The position numbers and the translations under genes are program-made. Shown here in pieces: positions 16,023 to 25,348 of a stretch of 32,965 nt of DNA; within the stretch, counting starts at the first letter, position 1, and each line of letters begins with the position of its first letter. Source of the DNA: Chloroflexota bacterium (lineage in GTDB: Bacteria > Chloroflexota > Dehalococcoidia > Lucifugimonadales > UBA2962); NCBI GenBank assembly GCA_002699485.1, contig PAAV01000022.1:1-32965 (forward strand), in the 5' to 3' direction. The notes beneath the pieces are model-generated. The model did not search any database and was not told where the DNA came from. It saw only the letters and a list, made by a program, of their open reading frames with translations.

Positions 16023-16066
16023 TTTTGAGTTTCTTAAATCAAACTAACTAACCCCTTACGGTTCAA

Positions 16067-17266
16067 TTAGTCCTGATACACTTCTACAGAAGCAAGCATG
16101 CCATCTTTTCCAACTCCTGCAATTATCAGTACTCTCCCGTCTGAAAGTCGAGTGACAGCTGGGCGAATTCGACCGGTGTTCAGAGATCCAACAACAGTCC
16201 ATTTTAATGTATTGGGGTCAAAAAGCTCGGCATCTGTAAGATAGCCAATTCCGCCAGTAACTAATACCGATCCATCTGCTAAAAGTAACGCGGCATGGTC
16301 TCCTCTGGACGTGTTAGTTTCGCCTGCAAGAGCCCATGTGTCTGTCTCTGGATCGTATATCTCAGCCAATGTCAATTTACCTTTACCCCCAACCACTAAT
16401 ACCTTCCCATCCGATAAAACAGTTGCCGTATGGGCGACTCGACCTTTTGTCATGTCCGCACCAAATTTCCAAGTATCGGTATTTGGATCGTAGATCTCTA
16501 TGGACTTCAAATATGGTCCATCTGTTTTCCCTCCACCTAACACTAAAACTTTTCCATCGTTAAGCACCAATGCTGAGTGGTTAGCTCTTTTGTCCGACAT
16601 AGGAGCGGCTTCTGTCCATGTTCCAGACCCAGGGTCAAATATCTCTGTTTCTTTACTTAATGCAACTTGGAATCCGATATCTTCATCATAAGATGAACCA
16701 CCTATAACCATGAATCGACCGTCATTTAAAGTTACCGCACCCATTTCATTATGAGGTCTAATCATCTCAGGGCCCATGCTAAAAGTTCCAGTATTTGAAT
16801 CCAATATCTCAGTTGAGATTAAAGGATCTCTGGCACCACTTAATCCTCCTATAACCATAACGTTTCCGTCTGGTAGCTCGAAAAGAACGGGTGACATGCG
16901 CTCTTCTTTCATTTCACCAGTGAATGTCCACTGATTTTTAATGGGATCAAATATCTCTACAGTACGATTGAAATTGCCGCTTTGTGCTTGCATACCTACT
17001 TCTTTTCCACCTGCAGCAATTAAGTTTCCATTACTTAAAACTAATAGTGCAAAACGATCACGCTTTGACTCTAATTCTTGCCCTATTTCAAATGACAAAG
17101 ACTTGGTATTGGTGTCTGTTTGTGCCACAGCATGTGATTCGTTTGAAATATCCTGCGATTCTGGCGTTTCTTCAGACCCACAGGATATTAGCGTTAAAGT
17201 CAGAATAACTGCTATCGCCAAATACAATAATTTGTAGTTAAGTGGTAAGTGATTACTTAAAGTCAT
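16067..17266 (-). CDS. Kelch-repeat lipoprotein
   Basis: A 399-residue predicted lipoprotein: signal peptide with lipobox LISC, Cys29 the lipidated residue. From about residue 65 there are seven Kelch-like repeats spaced about 45-50 residues, each with a LxDGxVLVxGG core: SNGNLIAAGG, PDGNVMVIGG, NDGRFMVIGG, NDGKVLVLGG, SDGKVLVVGG, ADGSVLVTGG and SDGRVLIIAG. Between them recur the IFDP/IYDP and W-T motifs (NTDTWKFG, ETDTWALA). This predicts a six- or seven-bladed beta propeller on the outer face of the membrane, for binding rather than catalysis. The last repeat ends AG instead of GG. Its start lies 22 bases after the stop of the upstream membrane-protein gene, so they are likely cotranscribed. 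Confidence 0.85.
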   Translation of the reverse strand: MTLSNHLPLNYKLLYLAIAVILTLTLISCGSEETPESQDISNESHAVAQTDTNTKSLSFEIGQELESKRDRFALLVLSNGNLIAAGGKEVGMQAQSGNFNRTVEIFDPIKNQWTFTGEMKEERMSPVLFELPDGNVMVIGGLSGARDPLISTEILDSNTGTFSMGPEMIRPHNEMGAVTLNDGRFMVIGGSSYDEDIGFQVALSKETEIFDPGSGTWTEAAPMSDKRANHSALVLNDGKVLVLGGGKTDGPYLKSIEIYDPNTDTWKFGADMTKGRVAHTATVLSDGKVLVVGGKGKLTLAEIYDPETDTWALAGETNTSRGDHAALLLADGSVLVTGGIGYLTDAELFDPNTLKWTVVGSLNTGRIRPAVTRLSDGRVLIIAGVGKDGMLASVEVYQD

Positions 17267-17288
17267 ATTTTTATAGCCTTAATTCGCT

Positions 17289-17798
17289 TTATTTTTTATG
17301 GTCAGCTTCATCAATTACAGGTGTGTTGGAGCTTGGTTTACTAACCATTTTACCTATGTATGAGAGCTTAAATATAATTAGTGATATCGATAACCAAAAA
17401 GTGATAAGGCCGCCATAAAGTCCAACAAGAATAACCCATTTAAAAATAAGCCAATCAGTGCCTGTTTTTTGATCTCGAAATTCTGGTACCAACCCTGAGA
17501 TGATTAGAAACCCTGCAGTGGCAATCAGCGCCAGAATGGCAGCAATATCGTATGTCTGGTCATTTGAATTGTTTCGACTGGACAGTTTTATTGCAAGGCC
17601 AGAGACTAAGATGGTAATAATTGGTAAAACGTAAGGAAATGCTGATCCAGCTGACGAATCATGATTGTTGGCAAATGATGAAAACCAAAAGAATATAGAT
17701 GCTGCAGCAAATCCAGTTGCAACCAGTCCGAAAATCAAAATCAAGGAATCAAAGAGCTTTATAGAGTTGTTAGTTACTCTGTTTAAGTTAATTTTCAT
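17289..17798 (-). CDS. four-helix membrane protein, unknown
   Basis: A membrane protein of 169 residues from the chosen ATG 17798 (MKINLNRV); the frame is open to a TTG at 17897 (202 residues), but the extra 33 residues are polar and lack a ribosome site. Helices are predicted at about 12-38, 50-70, 82-102 and 118-145, with short loops and a hydrophilic C-terminal tail rich in Lys and Asp. No family recognised. Cotranscription with the Kelch lipoprotein is likely (22-base gap). Confidence 0.55.
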   Translation of the reverse strand: MKINLNRVTNNSIKLFDSLILIFGLVATGFAAASIFFWFSSFANNHDSSAGSAFPYVLPIITILVSGLAIKLSSRNNSNDQTYDIAAILALIATAGFLIISGLVPEFRDQKTGTDWLIFKWVILVGLYGGLITFWLSISLIIFKLSYIGKMVSKPSSNTPVIDEADHKK

Positions 17799-17921
17799 AA
17801 CAATTATGCTTATTTTTCCATAATAATGCGTTTTAACCAAGCATTGGTGTAAGGTCGTAACTGAACTTGAGGCTGATTGACGCTTTTTATTAACCAAAAT
17901 AAACTCATGATTTATTCTTGT

Positions 17922-17944
17922 AATGATTTAATGATTTAATGATT
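17922..17944 (+). repeat. octamer tandem repeat (AATGATTT x 2.9)
   Basis: Three head-to-tail copies of AATGATTT (the last lacking its final T) lie 11 bases upstream of the phosphotriesterase-family gene in its leader. This could be a binding array for a regulator or a slippage-prone spacer; the rest of the leader shows no Shine-Dalgarno. Confidence 0.6.
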
Positions 17945-17955
17945 GAAATTATGAA

Positions 17956-19014
17956 ATGAATACAAAAGAATTTAAAGGACAGATTAATACTGTATTGGGC
18001 CCGATATCTCCCAAAGATTTGGGAGCAACATTAACTCATGAACACCTGTTAACTAGCCTGGACTGTTACTTTCAAACTCCAGAGGAATCATCACAACGTC
18101 TGTTAGCTAGTCAAAAGCTTTCATTCAACAATATTGGCAAAATACCCGGTAAATGGCTTCATCATCCTGAATCCATGAACTTGTCAGATATATCAATTGC
18201 AATTGAAGAGGTTATGGATTGGAAACTAGAAGGTGGTGGTGCAGTTGTTGATGCAACATCGATTGGCATAGGAAGAGACCCAGGCGGCTTGGCTAGAATT
18301 GCAAGAGCTACTGAACTCAATATAATCATGGGATGCGGTTATTACCTGCCCTCAAGCTATGCTGTAAACATGGACTTAGTAACACAAAAAGATATTGAGA
18401 ATCAGATTGTAAATGATTTGATAACTGGAGTAGGTGACACAGGAATAAAGAGTGGAATTATAGGAGAAATCGGGTGTGACTTTCCTTTAACTAAAAACAT
18501 TAAAAAGGTTTTATCAGCTGCGGTTGAAGCACAAAAAGCTACAGGAGCTCCTATTTTAATTCATCCTGGCCATAGCCCTTATGCTCCCATTGAGATAGCA
18601 GATATTTTACTTAAACGTGGTGCAGAAAGTGGCAATATAATCATTGGCCATCTAGATGCCAGGATTGTCGATTATTCAATCTTGCCAGAGTTAGGTAACA
18701 CTGGAGTGTTTTTAGAATTAGACACCTTTGGCATTGAAGACACTGAGTTTGGTGGTAGTCATATGGCGAGCGATATACCTAGTGATCTCCAACGTGTTGA
18801 GATGGTTAAGTTTCTAATCGATAACGGTTATGAAGACCAAATTTTGATAGCACATGATGTGTGTGATCAATGGAGATACAAACGTTTCGGTGGCAAAAAC
18901 TATGGACATATATTGAACTCTATCGTTCCAAGGATGCTTGCGCATGGAATTTCAAGAAAACAAGTCAAAAAAATAATATATGATAATCCAGCTCGTTCAT
19001 TAACCTTTAAATAA
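17956..19014 (+). CDS. phosphotriesterase-family metallohydrolase
   Basis: A 352-residue amidohydrolase-superfamily barrel enzyme of the phosphotriesterase family, whose members hydrolyse phosphotriesters or lactones including acyl-homoserine lactones. Metal ligands visible are His28 and His30 in THEHLL, Glu171 in GEIGCD (Glu replaces the carbamylated Lys of classical PTE), His203 in LIHPGH, His232 in GHLD and Asp301 in IAHDV. Length is normal for the family (about 320-360). The ATG at 17956 has no Shine-Dalgarno and overlaps a two-codon reading frame ATG AAA TGA at 17951, which might couple translation. It opens a three-hydrolase operon: the penicillin acylase gene begins 10 bases after it. 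The substrate is not determinable. Confidence 0.88.
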   Translation: MNTKEFKGQINTVLGPISPKDLGATLTHEHLLTSLDCYFQTPEESSQRLLASQKLSFNNIGKIPGKWLHHPESMNLSDISIAIEEVMDWKLEGGGAVVDATSIGIGRDPGGLARIARATELNIIMGCGYYLPSSYAVNMDLVTQKDIENQIVNDLITGVGDTGIKSGIIGEIGCDFPLTKNIKKVLSAAVEAQKATGAPILIHPGHSPYAPIEIADILLKRGAESGNIIIGHLDARIVDYSILPELGNTGVFLELDTFGIEDTEFGGSHMASDIPSDLQRVEMVKFLIDNGYEDQILIAHDVCDQWRYKRFGGKNYGHILNSIVPRMLAHGISRKQVKKIIYDNPARSLTFK

Positions 19015-19024
19015 CGGATTTAAA

Positions 19025-21370
19025 ATGAAATTCTCAGAACATAGCTTACAAACAGGATTACCTGATACAGATTCCAATCTCAATTTGACGGGTTTGATAT
19101 CGACGGTTGAAATCAATAGAGATACATATGGGATCCCTCATGTAAGAGCGAAAAATGTGAAAGATGTTTTTTTTGGTCAAGGATTTGTGACTGCCCAAGA
19201 CCGTCTATGGCATATGGATTATGATCGGATGCGTGCATATGGAAGATGGGCAGAATATGCCGGTGAGCACGGGTTGGTGAATGATTTGTTTGTAAGGCCA
19301 TTGCAGATATATTCATCTGTCATCCGAGACTACTCAGAACTAGATGAAACTACAATTGAGATGTTAGATGCCTACGCGTCAGGAGTTAATGCATTTATTC
19401 AATCTTCATCAGATTTACCGTTAGAGTATGAATTAATTGATTCTAAGCCAGAACAATGGGAGCCCTGGGACTGCTTGGCTGTTTACAAAATAAGACATGT
19501 CATGATGGGTGGGTTTGAATCGAAGTTAACTAGGGCACTACTAGTTAACGGAATTGGCCCAGAAAAGACTTCTGAATTGTACAAAGGTTATCAGCCAAAC
19601 CATTTGTTGGTTGTTCCGCCGGGACAAATCTACTCAGGTCCATATGCAAAAGGGGAAAGTATTTTTAAAGAGATGAGTCAACATATCTTAGGTTTAACAG
19701 AACCTGATTCAGGCTCTAACAGTTGGGTTTTGGATGGTACTAGAACGAAAAGCGGATTACCTTTGATTGGAGGCGATCCTCATAGAGGTCTTGATGTGCC
19801 AAATGTGTATTATCAGAATCATATTGCATGTGATGAATTTGATGTTATAGGGATGTCTTTTCCTGGATGTCCGGGATTTCCACATTTTGGGCATAACAAC
19901 AATGTGGCTTGGTGTGTAACTCATGCCATGTCAGACTATCAAGATCTTTACATTGAAAAATTTAACCCAAATGACACGAGCCGATATGAATACGAAGGTA
20001 AATGGCTCAATGCTCAAATTATTCCTGATACTATAAAAGTTCGTGATTCTCATGATCGATCAATCGAACTAGTATCCACAATACATGGACCAATCATTTC
20101 CGGTAGACCAGCTGACGGAAAAGCAATAGCAATTAAATATACCGCTCTCGAATCTGACAATAAAAACGCACAGTCGATTAGGTCGATGCTTTCAGTAGAA
20201 AATGCAGATCAGATGGACGCTTGTATGAAGGACTGGGTTGATCCTTGTAATAACTTCGTTTTTGCTGACATCCAAGGATCAATTCAGTACTTAAATCGGG
20301 GTAAGATACCGATTAGGCCTGAGCAAAATGTTTGGTTGCCCGTGCCTGGTTGGACCAGTGAGAGAGAGTGGAATGGTTATGTAAAACATGAGGATCTTCC
20401 TAGGATTGTTAATCCTGAATCAGGATTTATAGTCACAGCTAATCAAAAGATTGTAGATGAGAGCTATCCCCATCTACTTTCTTTAGACTATGCTCCTGGA
20501 TATAGAGCTCAGGTAATTCATGATTTAGTTAAAGATCTGAAGAATGCTGAATTAAAGGACATGACTGAAATACATGCAGCATGTCGATCGATTCCTGCTG
20601 AAATTTACTGCAGTTTGCTTAAAAATATTGACTCCCCAAGTAAAAAATTCGACGAAATTAAAAACTTGTTGATTGATTGGGATGGATCTATGAATAAGGA
20701 TTCTATTGAACCTACGGTCTATTCAGCTATGAGAATCACATTAAATAAAAAACTCGTAGAACATAATTTGGGTGATATTGCCGAAAGTGCTGCAAATGCT
20801 GCAGGTACTGGAACTGGAATACCTGGCCTGATGAGGCAGCTAGAGGCCTTGTTTGTAGCTCATGCTGAGGACAACAACACCGAGCTGTTACCTAATGGTT
20901 TAGATTGGAGTTCGTTAATCCAAGACTCTCTGGTTGATGGGATTAGATGGTTAACTGATTGGATCGGGGAGGATATAAAGCTTTGGAAATGGGGTAACGT
21001 ACACAAGACTGAGCCGACTCACACGCTATCAGAGACGTTCCCGGCTATATCTGATTTTATTAATCCACCTCCTATATCGTTAAGTGGAGATGGAGACACA
21101 CCACACGCAGGTTTTTATGGCCCATCTAAACCGTTTAATATAATGTCTACTTCAGTAGCACGATATGTTTTTGACTTGTCTAATTGGGAGCAGTGTCATT
21201 GGATTGTTCCATTTGGGGCCTCTGGCCATCCAGGCAGCAAGCATTACTATGACCAGATGGAGATGTGGAGTGAGAGTAAACTCATACCTATGTTTTACGA
21301 CTGGCAGGTTATTAGAGATAATTCAAAATCGATTCAGGTTTTAATGCCTTTAACTAAGGAAGATAAATGA
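19025..21370 (+). CDS. penicillin acylase-family Ntn hydrolase
   Basis: A 781-residue amide hydrolase of the penicillin G acylase/AHL acylase family (Ntn fold), made as a precursor that cleaves itself into two chains. The N-terminal signature is present (VEINRDTYGIPHVRA about 28-42, FGQGFVTAQDRLWHMD about 50-65). The nucleophile is Ser231 in SGSNSWVLDG; cleavage would be at Gly230|Ser231. The oxyanion/catalytic Asn region GHNNNVAWCVT and the YQDLYIE segment follow. There is no signal peptide, whereas many relatives are exported, so this one may act in the cytoplasm. Its stop overlaps the next ATG as ATGA. It sits between a phosphotriesterase-family and a CocE-family gene. Confidence 0.9.
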   Translation: MKFSEHSLQTGLPDTDSNLNLTGLISTVEINRDTYGIPHVRAKNVKDVFFGQGFVTAQDRLWHMDYDRMRAYGRWAEYAGEHGLVNDLFVRPLQIYSSVIRDYSELDETTIEMLDAYASGVNAFIQSSSDLPLEYELIDSKPEQWEPWDCLAVYKIRHVMMGGFESKLTRALLVNGIGPEKTSELYKGYQPNHLLVVPPGQIYSGPYAKGESIFKEMSQHILGLTEPDSGSNSWVLDGTRTKSGLPLIGGDPHRGLDVPNVYYQNHIACDEFDVIGMSFPGCPGFPHFGHNNNVAWCVTHAMSDYQDLYIEKFNPNDTSRYEYEGKWLNAQIIPDTIKVRDSHDRSIELVSTIHGPIISGRPADGKAIAIKYTALESDNKNAQSIRSMLSVENADQMDACMKDWVDPCNNFVFADIQGSIQYLNRGKIPIRPEQNVWLPVPGWTSEREWNGYVKHEDLPRIVNPESGFIVTANQKIVDESYPHLLSLDYAPGYRAQVIHDLVKDLKNAELKDMTEIHAACRSIPAEIYCSLLKNIDSPSKKFDEIKNLLIDWDGSMNKDSIEPTVYSAMRITLNKKLVEHNLGDIAESAANAAGTGTGIPGLMRQLEALFVAHAEDNNTELLPNGLDWSSLIQDSLVDGIRWLTDWIGEDIKLWKWGNVHKTEPTHTLSETFPAISDFINPPPISLSGDGDTPHAGFYGPSKPFNIMSTSVARYVFDLSNWEQCHWIVPFGASGHPGSKHYYDQMEMWSESKLIPMFYDWQVIRDNSKSIQVLMPLTKEDK

Positions 21371-23256
21371 GCAAGAATCAATATCAGGGGTCAGTGCAAT
21401 CTTTTGACTCTACTTGTGATCAGAATGTCATGATCACTGCCCGCGACGGAATTAAGCTGGCTACAGACATATACTTTCCGGCTTTAAATGAAACTAAAGT
21501 TAACGGTAAATTTCCTGTGATCTTGGAACGCACTCCTTATGATAAATCGGCTCCAGTTAACGTATATAAAGCTAAATTCTTCGCCCGTCGCGGATATATC
21601 TGCGCTATCCAAGATGTGAGAGGTAGATTCCAATCTGGAGGCTTATGGTATCCGTTTGCTAAAGAAGCAAATGACGGTTTTGATACAGTTGAGTGGTTAG
21701 GCACACAGAGCTGGTCTGATGGTAAAGTCGGAACTATGGGAGATTCATATGCAGGTAGTGATCAGTCTGCGCTTGCAACCTTAAACCCGCCACATCTCTC
21801 GACGATGATAGTAGCTGTAGGTGCTTCCAATTACTTTCATTCATCTATGAGGCAAAACGGAGCACTCGAGCAGCGTTTTCAAATCTACATTTTTCGAATG
21901 GCTGCAAACAGTAAAGAAGCTGAGGCCAATCCGGCTCTCAAAAAACGCCTTGAGGCGCTTTGGCCTAACGGCCTGCGGGAAATAATCAATGATTTTCCTA
22001 TTCGTAAAGGGACAACTATTTTAAGAGAGCTGCCAAATTATGAACAATGGGCAGTGGATATATTAACTAACGTTAAATATGACGATTATTGGAAACAACG
22101 AGGTTATGCAATAAACGAATATATTGAGGAACATGCGGACGTACCTTCTTTATACTTGGGTGGATGGTACGATACTTATCCAAGGAACACCATACAGAAT
22201 TTTCTGGACTTTTCTGCTACCAAGGATTCGGATCAAAGACTTTTAATGGGCCCATGGACCCATGGTGAATATGAGGTTACATATGCTGGAGATTCTGATT
22301 TTGGAATAGAATCACACATTAATTACAACGACTTGAAACTTAGCTGGTTTGATCATTATTTAAAAGATATGGATACCGAGATAGCTTCTTGGCCTGAAGT
22401 AAAATTTTTTACTATGGGTACTGGAGATGGGAATATTGATTATGAGGGTCGATTGAGACGAGGAGGTTATTGGAGAACTTCTTCAGAGTGGCCATTGAAG
22501 TCCACACAATACAAAGAATTTTATTTAGATCGGAACGGTAGGCTTACTTCTGAAATACTCGAGTTAGATAATCAAAGTTCTAGTAAATACACATTTGATC
22601 CTAAAAACCCAGTTCCTACAATAGGAGGTTCATTATCAGCCGCTGCTCCATGGTTGTGCCCCGGTGCATTTGATCAAAGAGGTAATCCTGATCGATTCAT
22701 TGGTAGCAATAATAAATTACCGTTAAATTCTAGAGACGATGTTTTAACTTTTCAAACTGAAGAATTAGATATGGACATGGAGGTAACGGGACCTATTAAG
22801 GTTAAATTATGGATTTCATCTTCGGCGAAAGATACTGATTTTACTGTTAAGTTAATAGATTTATTTCCCTCCACAGAAGAATATATTGATGGTTTGGCAA
22901 TAAATATCACGGATTCAATCATGAGGACAAGGTTTAGAAATGGATGGGCAAAGGAAGAGTTAATGGAAACAGGAACTCCTTACCTTATTGAATTTGATCT
23001 TTTCCCGACTTCGAATATATTTAAAGCTGGCCACAGAATTCGTATCGATGTTTCTTCTAGTAATTGGCCTCGATTCGATGTCAATAACAATACCGGTGGC
23101 AAAATAGGTGTAGATAAATCATATATATCTGCAGAGCAGACTGTGTATCACAATCAAATTATGCCTTCATCCATAGTTCTGCCAATACAGCCTTCACGGT
23201 ATTTACTACTTCCTGATCCATCAATGGGTCATATTGGGTCGCCCACCGGAATTTAA
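21367..23256 (+). CDS. CocE/NonD-family serine hydrolase (X-Pro dipeptidyl peptidase-like)
   Basis: A 629-residue alpha/beta hydrolase of the CocE/NonD family, hydrolysing esters or acylated peptides and amides. The nucleophile is Ser127 in GDSYAG; the catalytic Asp lies in GGWYDTY and the catalytic His in MGPWTHGE. The N-terminal part (ARDGIKLATDIYFP, ILERTPYDK, IQDVRGRFQSGG) and the C-terminal jelly-roll (TFQTEELDMDMEVTGPIKVKLWISSSAKDTDFTVKLIDLFP) match the family. No signal peptide. It is the third gene of the hydrolase operon and overlaps the acylase stop by four bases, so equal expression is expected. The following gene is convergent. Confidence 0.9.
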   Translation: MSKNQYQGSVQSFDSTCDQNVMITARDGIKLATDIYFPALNETKVNGKFPVILERTPYDKSAPVNVYKAKFFARRGYICAIQDVRGRFQSGGLWYPFAKEANDGFDTVEWLGTQSWSDGKVGTMGDSYAGSDQSALATLNPPHLSTMIVAVGASNYFHSSMRQNGALEQRFQIYIFRMAANSKEAEANPALKKRLEALWPNGLREIINDFPIRKGTTILRELPNYEQWAVDILTNVKYDDYWKQRGYAINEYIEEHADVPSLYLGGWYDTYPRNTIQNFLDFSATKDSDQRLLMGPWTHGEYEVTYAGDSDFGIESHINYNDLKLSWFDHYLKDMDTEIASWPEVKFFTMGTGDGNIDYEGRLRRGGYWRTSSEWPLKSTQYKEFYLDRNGRLTSEILELDNQSSSKYTFDPKNPVPTIGGSLSAAAPWLCPGAFDQRGNPDRFIGSNNKLPLNSRDDVLTFQTEELDMDMEVTGPIKVKLWISSSAKDTDFTVKLIDLFPSTEEYIDGLAINITDSIMRTRFRNGWAKEELMETGTPYLIEFDLFPTSNIFKAGHRIRIDVSSSNWPRFDVNNNTGGKIGVDKSYISAEQTVYHNQIMPSSIVLPIQPSRYLLLPDPSMGHIGSPTGI

Positions 23257-23269
23257 TAGGTTACAAAGA

Positions 23270-24766
23270 TTAGTTCAGCGCTTCCGATTTAAACACATAA
23301 GCGTCGCCAACTTTTTCTATAAGATTCCATGAATCTTTAATTTTTTGGATTTCTGGGTTGTTATTATTGAAGACTAATTCGCGATCACAATTATGGAACA
23401 GACTGCCGTCTAGTATGGAATCCTCTGTTATTTGATTTTGCTTTACCATTAGGTTTAAAGCAGCAGCTCCCCATTTGTCTAGCCCCATATCTTCACCTTC
23501 GCGTTCGAATAACCGGAGGGCTAACTCGAGTATCTGGCTTTCATGATCAGGGGTGTTGTTTATTTCAGCGACTAACCATGTGGCAAAGTAATGGGCTGCA
23601 CCTTCAACAAGCCAGTAGGAGTTCGAATTTCTTTCGTCCCGCTCTCTCATATCTCGACATTTACCTTCCATTTCTAAGTCTTGCTGGAATGCATGATATA
23701 ACTCGTGAATTAAAAAGTTTTGGAAATTTTCTAGCGGCTCGTAAAGTCGCATATTTTCAGTTACGCCCATTGCAACAATCCGGGTTTCTTCACATACTCC
23801 ATGCATTGTGGAGGCATCCGCTCCATTTTCTAACCAACTTCTGTAATCACTCAGATTGCGTTTGATGTCTCTGCTATCCAGACAAGGGTCACCTGCAAAC
23901 CAATCCTCTATTTGATCTAAAATCGACTCGATATCTGTTTGAGTCAATAATACTTCATGTGCTAGGAACACCCGATCAGCATAATCCGATCTGACAGGTT
24001 CTTCTGGCCTTTTAAGGTCTCCGACCGGATATATGAAGAAAAGGATCCGTGCTCTCCTGCTTTTCATTTTTGATTCGGCTAGATAAATCCAGTTTTCCAG
24101 ATCACTGATAGAGTAATCAGTATAGTTAATGATTTCGATTTCAGTAGATGTAGTGTTGTTGTCTAGTTGTTTTTCGGCAACTTCATTTTCAGGGCCATCA
24201 TCACTGGCATCTATTAAGTGCAGTTCCACAGCTGCTTCGCACGCTATTCTCAACTGCTCGTCTTCTAGGATATCGCAGTTGATGGTACCCATTGACTCCA
24301 TCATGTCTATGATGTCCTCTATATCCATACCCTTGTCTGCAGCAATGCGACACATATCTCTTTGTTCTAAATCTATAATGTCATCGCAAATGTCTCTGGA
24401 CCTACTTAATGCCTTTAAAAGAATCTTATCCATTTCATGCAGTTCTTGGTCAATTTCGGGATCTAAATCGCTGACAACTTCTTTTTCTGCTTCTGGAGTT
24501 GGCGGGACTTCATTTTCTACTTCGACAATCTCTACCGTCTGTTTTTCCTCACCTGTTTCACTAATATCCGTATCCGGTAAGTTATCAAGTTCAAAACTAT
24601 CCCCTGCATCGCCAACTTCATCAGGAAGTACTTCGTCAACAATATCAATCTCTTCTGTGGAGCTGACATCGTTGTCTATATCTTTGTCAGTATTGTTGGA
24701 ACATCCTGACAATATGACTATTAATATCAAAGCCAGTAATAGAGTAATACATGAATTTTTGATCAT
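23270..24766 (-). CDS. lipoprotein with HExxH putative zinc peptidase domain and paired-Cys repeats
   Basis: A 498-residue predicted lipoprotein: lipobox LSGC with Cys22. Residues about 25-110 are acidic low-complexity sequence. Residues 127-139 and 164-176 form two repeats of CD-x3-D-x3-R-x2-C-x2-A, each with a C-x11-C pair likely to form a disulfide in a helical hairpin. The catalytic-like segment is HELYHAFQQD (His354-His358), with WLVEGAAHYFATW following; Glu388 is the probable third zinc ligand (gluzincin pattern, as in peptidase-MA-type proteins). No exact family recognised. It could be a surface zinc peptidase; activity is inferred. It is separated by 61 bases from the upstream DUF gene on the same strand. 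Confidence 0.6.
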   Translation of the reverse strand: MIKNSCITLLLALILIVILSGCSNNTDKDIDNDVSSTEEIDIVDEVLPDEVGDAGDSFELDNLPDTDISETGEEKQTVEIVEVENEVPPTPEAEKEVVSDLDPEIDQELHEMDKILLKALSRSRDICDDIIDLEQRDMCRIAADKGMDIEDIIDMMESMGTINCDILEDEQLRIACEAAVELHLIDASDDGPENEVAEKQLDNNTTSTEIEIINYTDYSISDLENWIYLAESKMKSRRARILFFIYPVGDLKRPEEPVRSDYADRVFLAHEVLLTQTDIESILDQIEDWFAGDPCLDSRDIKRNLSDYRSWLENGADASTMHGVCEETRIVAMGVTENMRLYEPLENFQNFLIHELYHAFQQDLEMEGKCRDMRERDERNSNSYWLVEGAAHYFATWLVAEINNTPDHESQILELALRLFEREGEDMGLDKWGAAALNLMVKQNQITEDSILDGSLFHNCDRELVFNNNNPEIQKIKDSWNLIEKVGDAYVFKSEALN

Positions 24767-24827
24767 GAGCTTGGATTTATTGACAATATTTTTTACTTTT
24801 GATCTTATTTATCAATACTCAAAAACG

Positions 24828-25163
24828 TTAACGAGCCATCATATGTGCGAAACACTCATCAAGTGATATGTCTTTACCTCTCATATGTTGTTGCTTGAAG
24901 TGCTCAAACCAACCCAGCTCTTGGATCCTTTTCTCGAAGATTTCTACTGTTTCTTTATCTGGCATTTGCCATAAAGCAAGATACTCGTAATCAAGCCTTT
25001 CTGCGGTTTCCGGGTCATTTATTGCCCATCCAATAGCCTTACAATCCGGCTCTAAAATATCTTTAACTCCATCACTTATCTTTTTAAAGAACTCTGATTT
25101 TTCGGTTTCAGATAATGATAACCAAGACTCTTTTGCGCTCCATAATTCGAGGAATAAATACAT
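24828..25163 (-). CDS. conserved hypothetical protein (possibly DUF6616-like)
   Basis: A 111-residue protein starting at ATG 25163 with AGGAGAG nine bases upstream. The sequence (MYLFLELWSAKESWLSLS, GWAINDPETAERLDYEYLALWQMPD, FEKRIQELGWFEHFKQQH) suggests a small alpha-beta barrel fold like that of the dimeric NIPSNAP/antibiotic-biosynthesis-monooxygenase type, and I recall DUF6616 looking like this, but I am not sure of the family. No catalytic residues are identifiable. It is divergent from prfB. Confidence 0.6.
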   Translation of the reverse strand: MYLFLELWSAKESWLSLSETEKSEFFKKISDGVKDILEPDCKAIGWAINDPETAERLDYEYLALWQMPDKETVEIFEKRIQELGWFEHFKQQHMRGKDISLDECFAHMMAR

Positions 25164-25285
25164 GATACTTTCTCTCCTAACAATACTATTTAAAAGTCAT
25201 CTATCGAAGTTTAGCTATATGCACTCCGTACATCAACCTATTCTGATATGGGCTAAAAGATAACTCAAATAGTTTTTCTAGTTGA

Positions 25286-25291
25286 TATAAT
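25286..25291 (+). promoter_or_regulatory. candidate -10 TATAAT upstream of prfB
   Basis: TATAAT lies about 58 bases before the prfB ATG in the 185-base intergenic space divergent from the small DUF gene. No good -35 (ACTCAA at 17 bases). It is the only recognisable promoter-like element in that leader. Confidence 0.3.
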
Positions 25292-25348
25292 TATGTCAGA
25301 TACCAGCTTGTAATAGCGCATCATTTTGAAAGTGTGAGGCATGAAAAT

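Noticed and set aside
16019-16047. AT-rich hairpin TTAGTTTTGA/TCAAACTAA between the small membrane protein and the Kelch gene
   Set aside because: The stem is weak, bulged and without a T tract on either strand.
24129-24866. A 245-residue Ser-rich reading frame on the plus strand opposite the HExxH lipoprotein gene
   Set aside because: It lies wholly antisense to a gene with a clear lipobox and zinc motif; its Ser-rich composition is what acidic codons give on the complementary strand.
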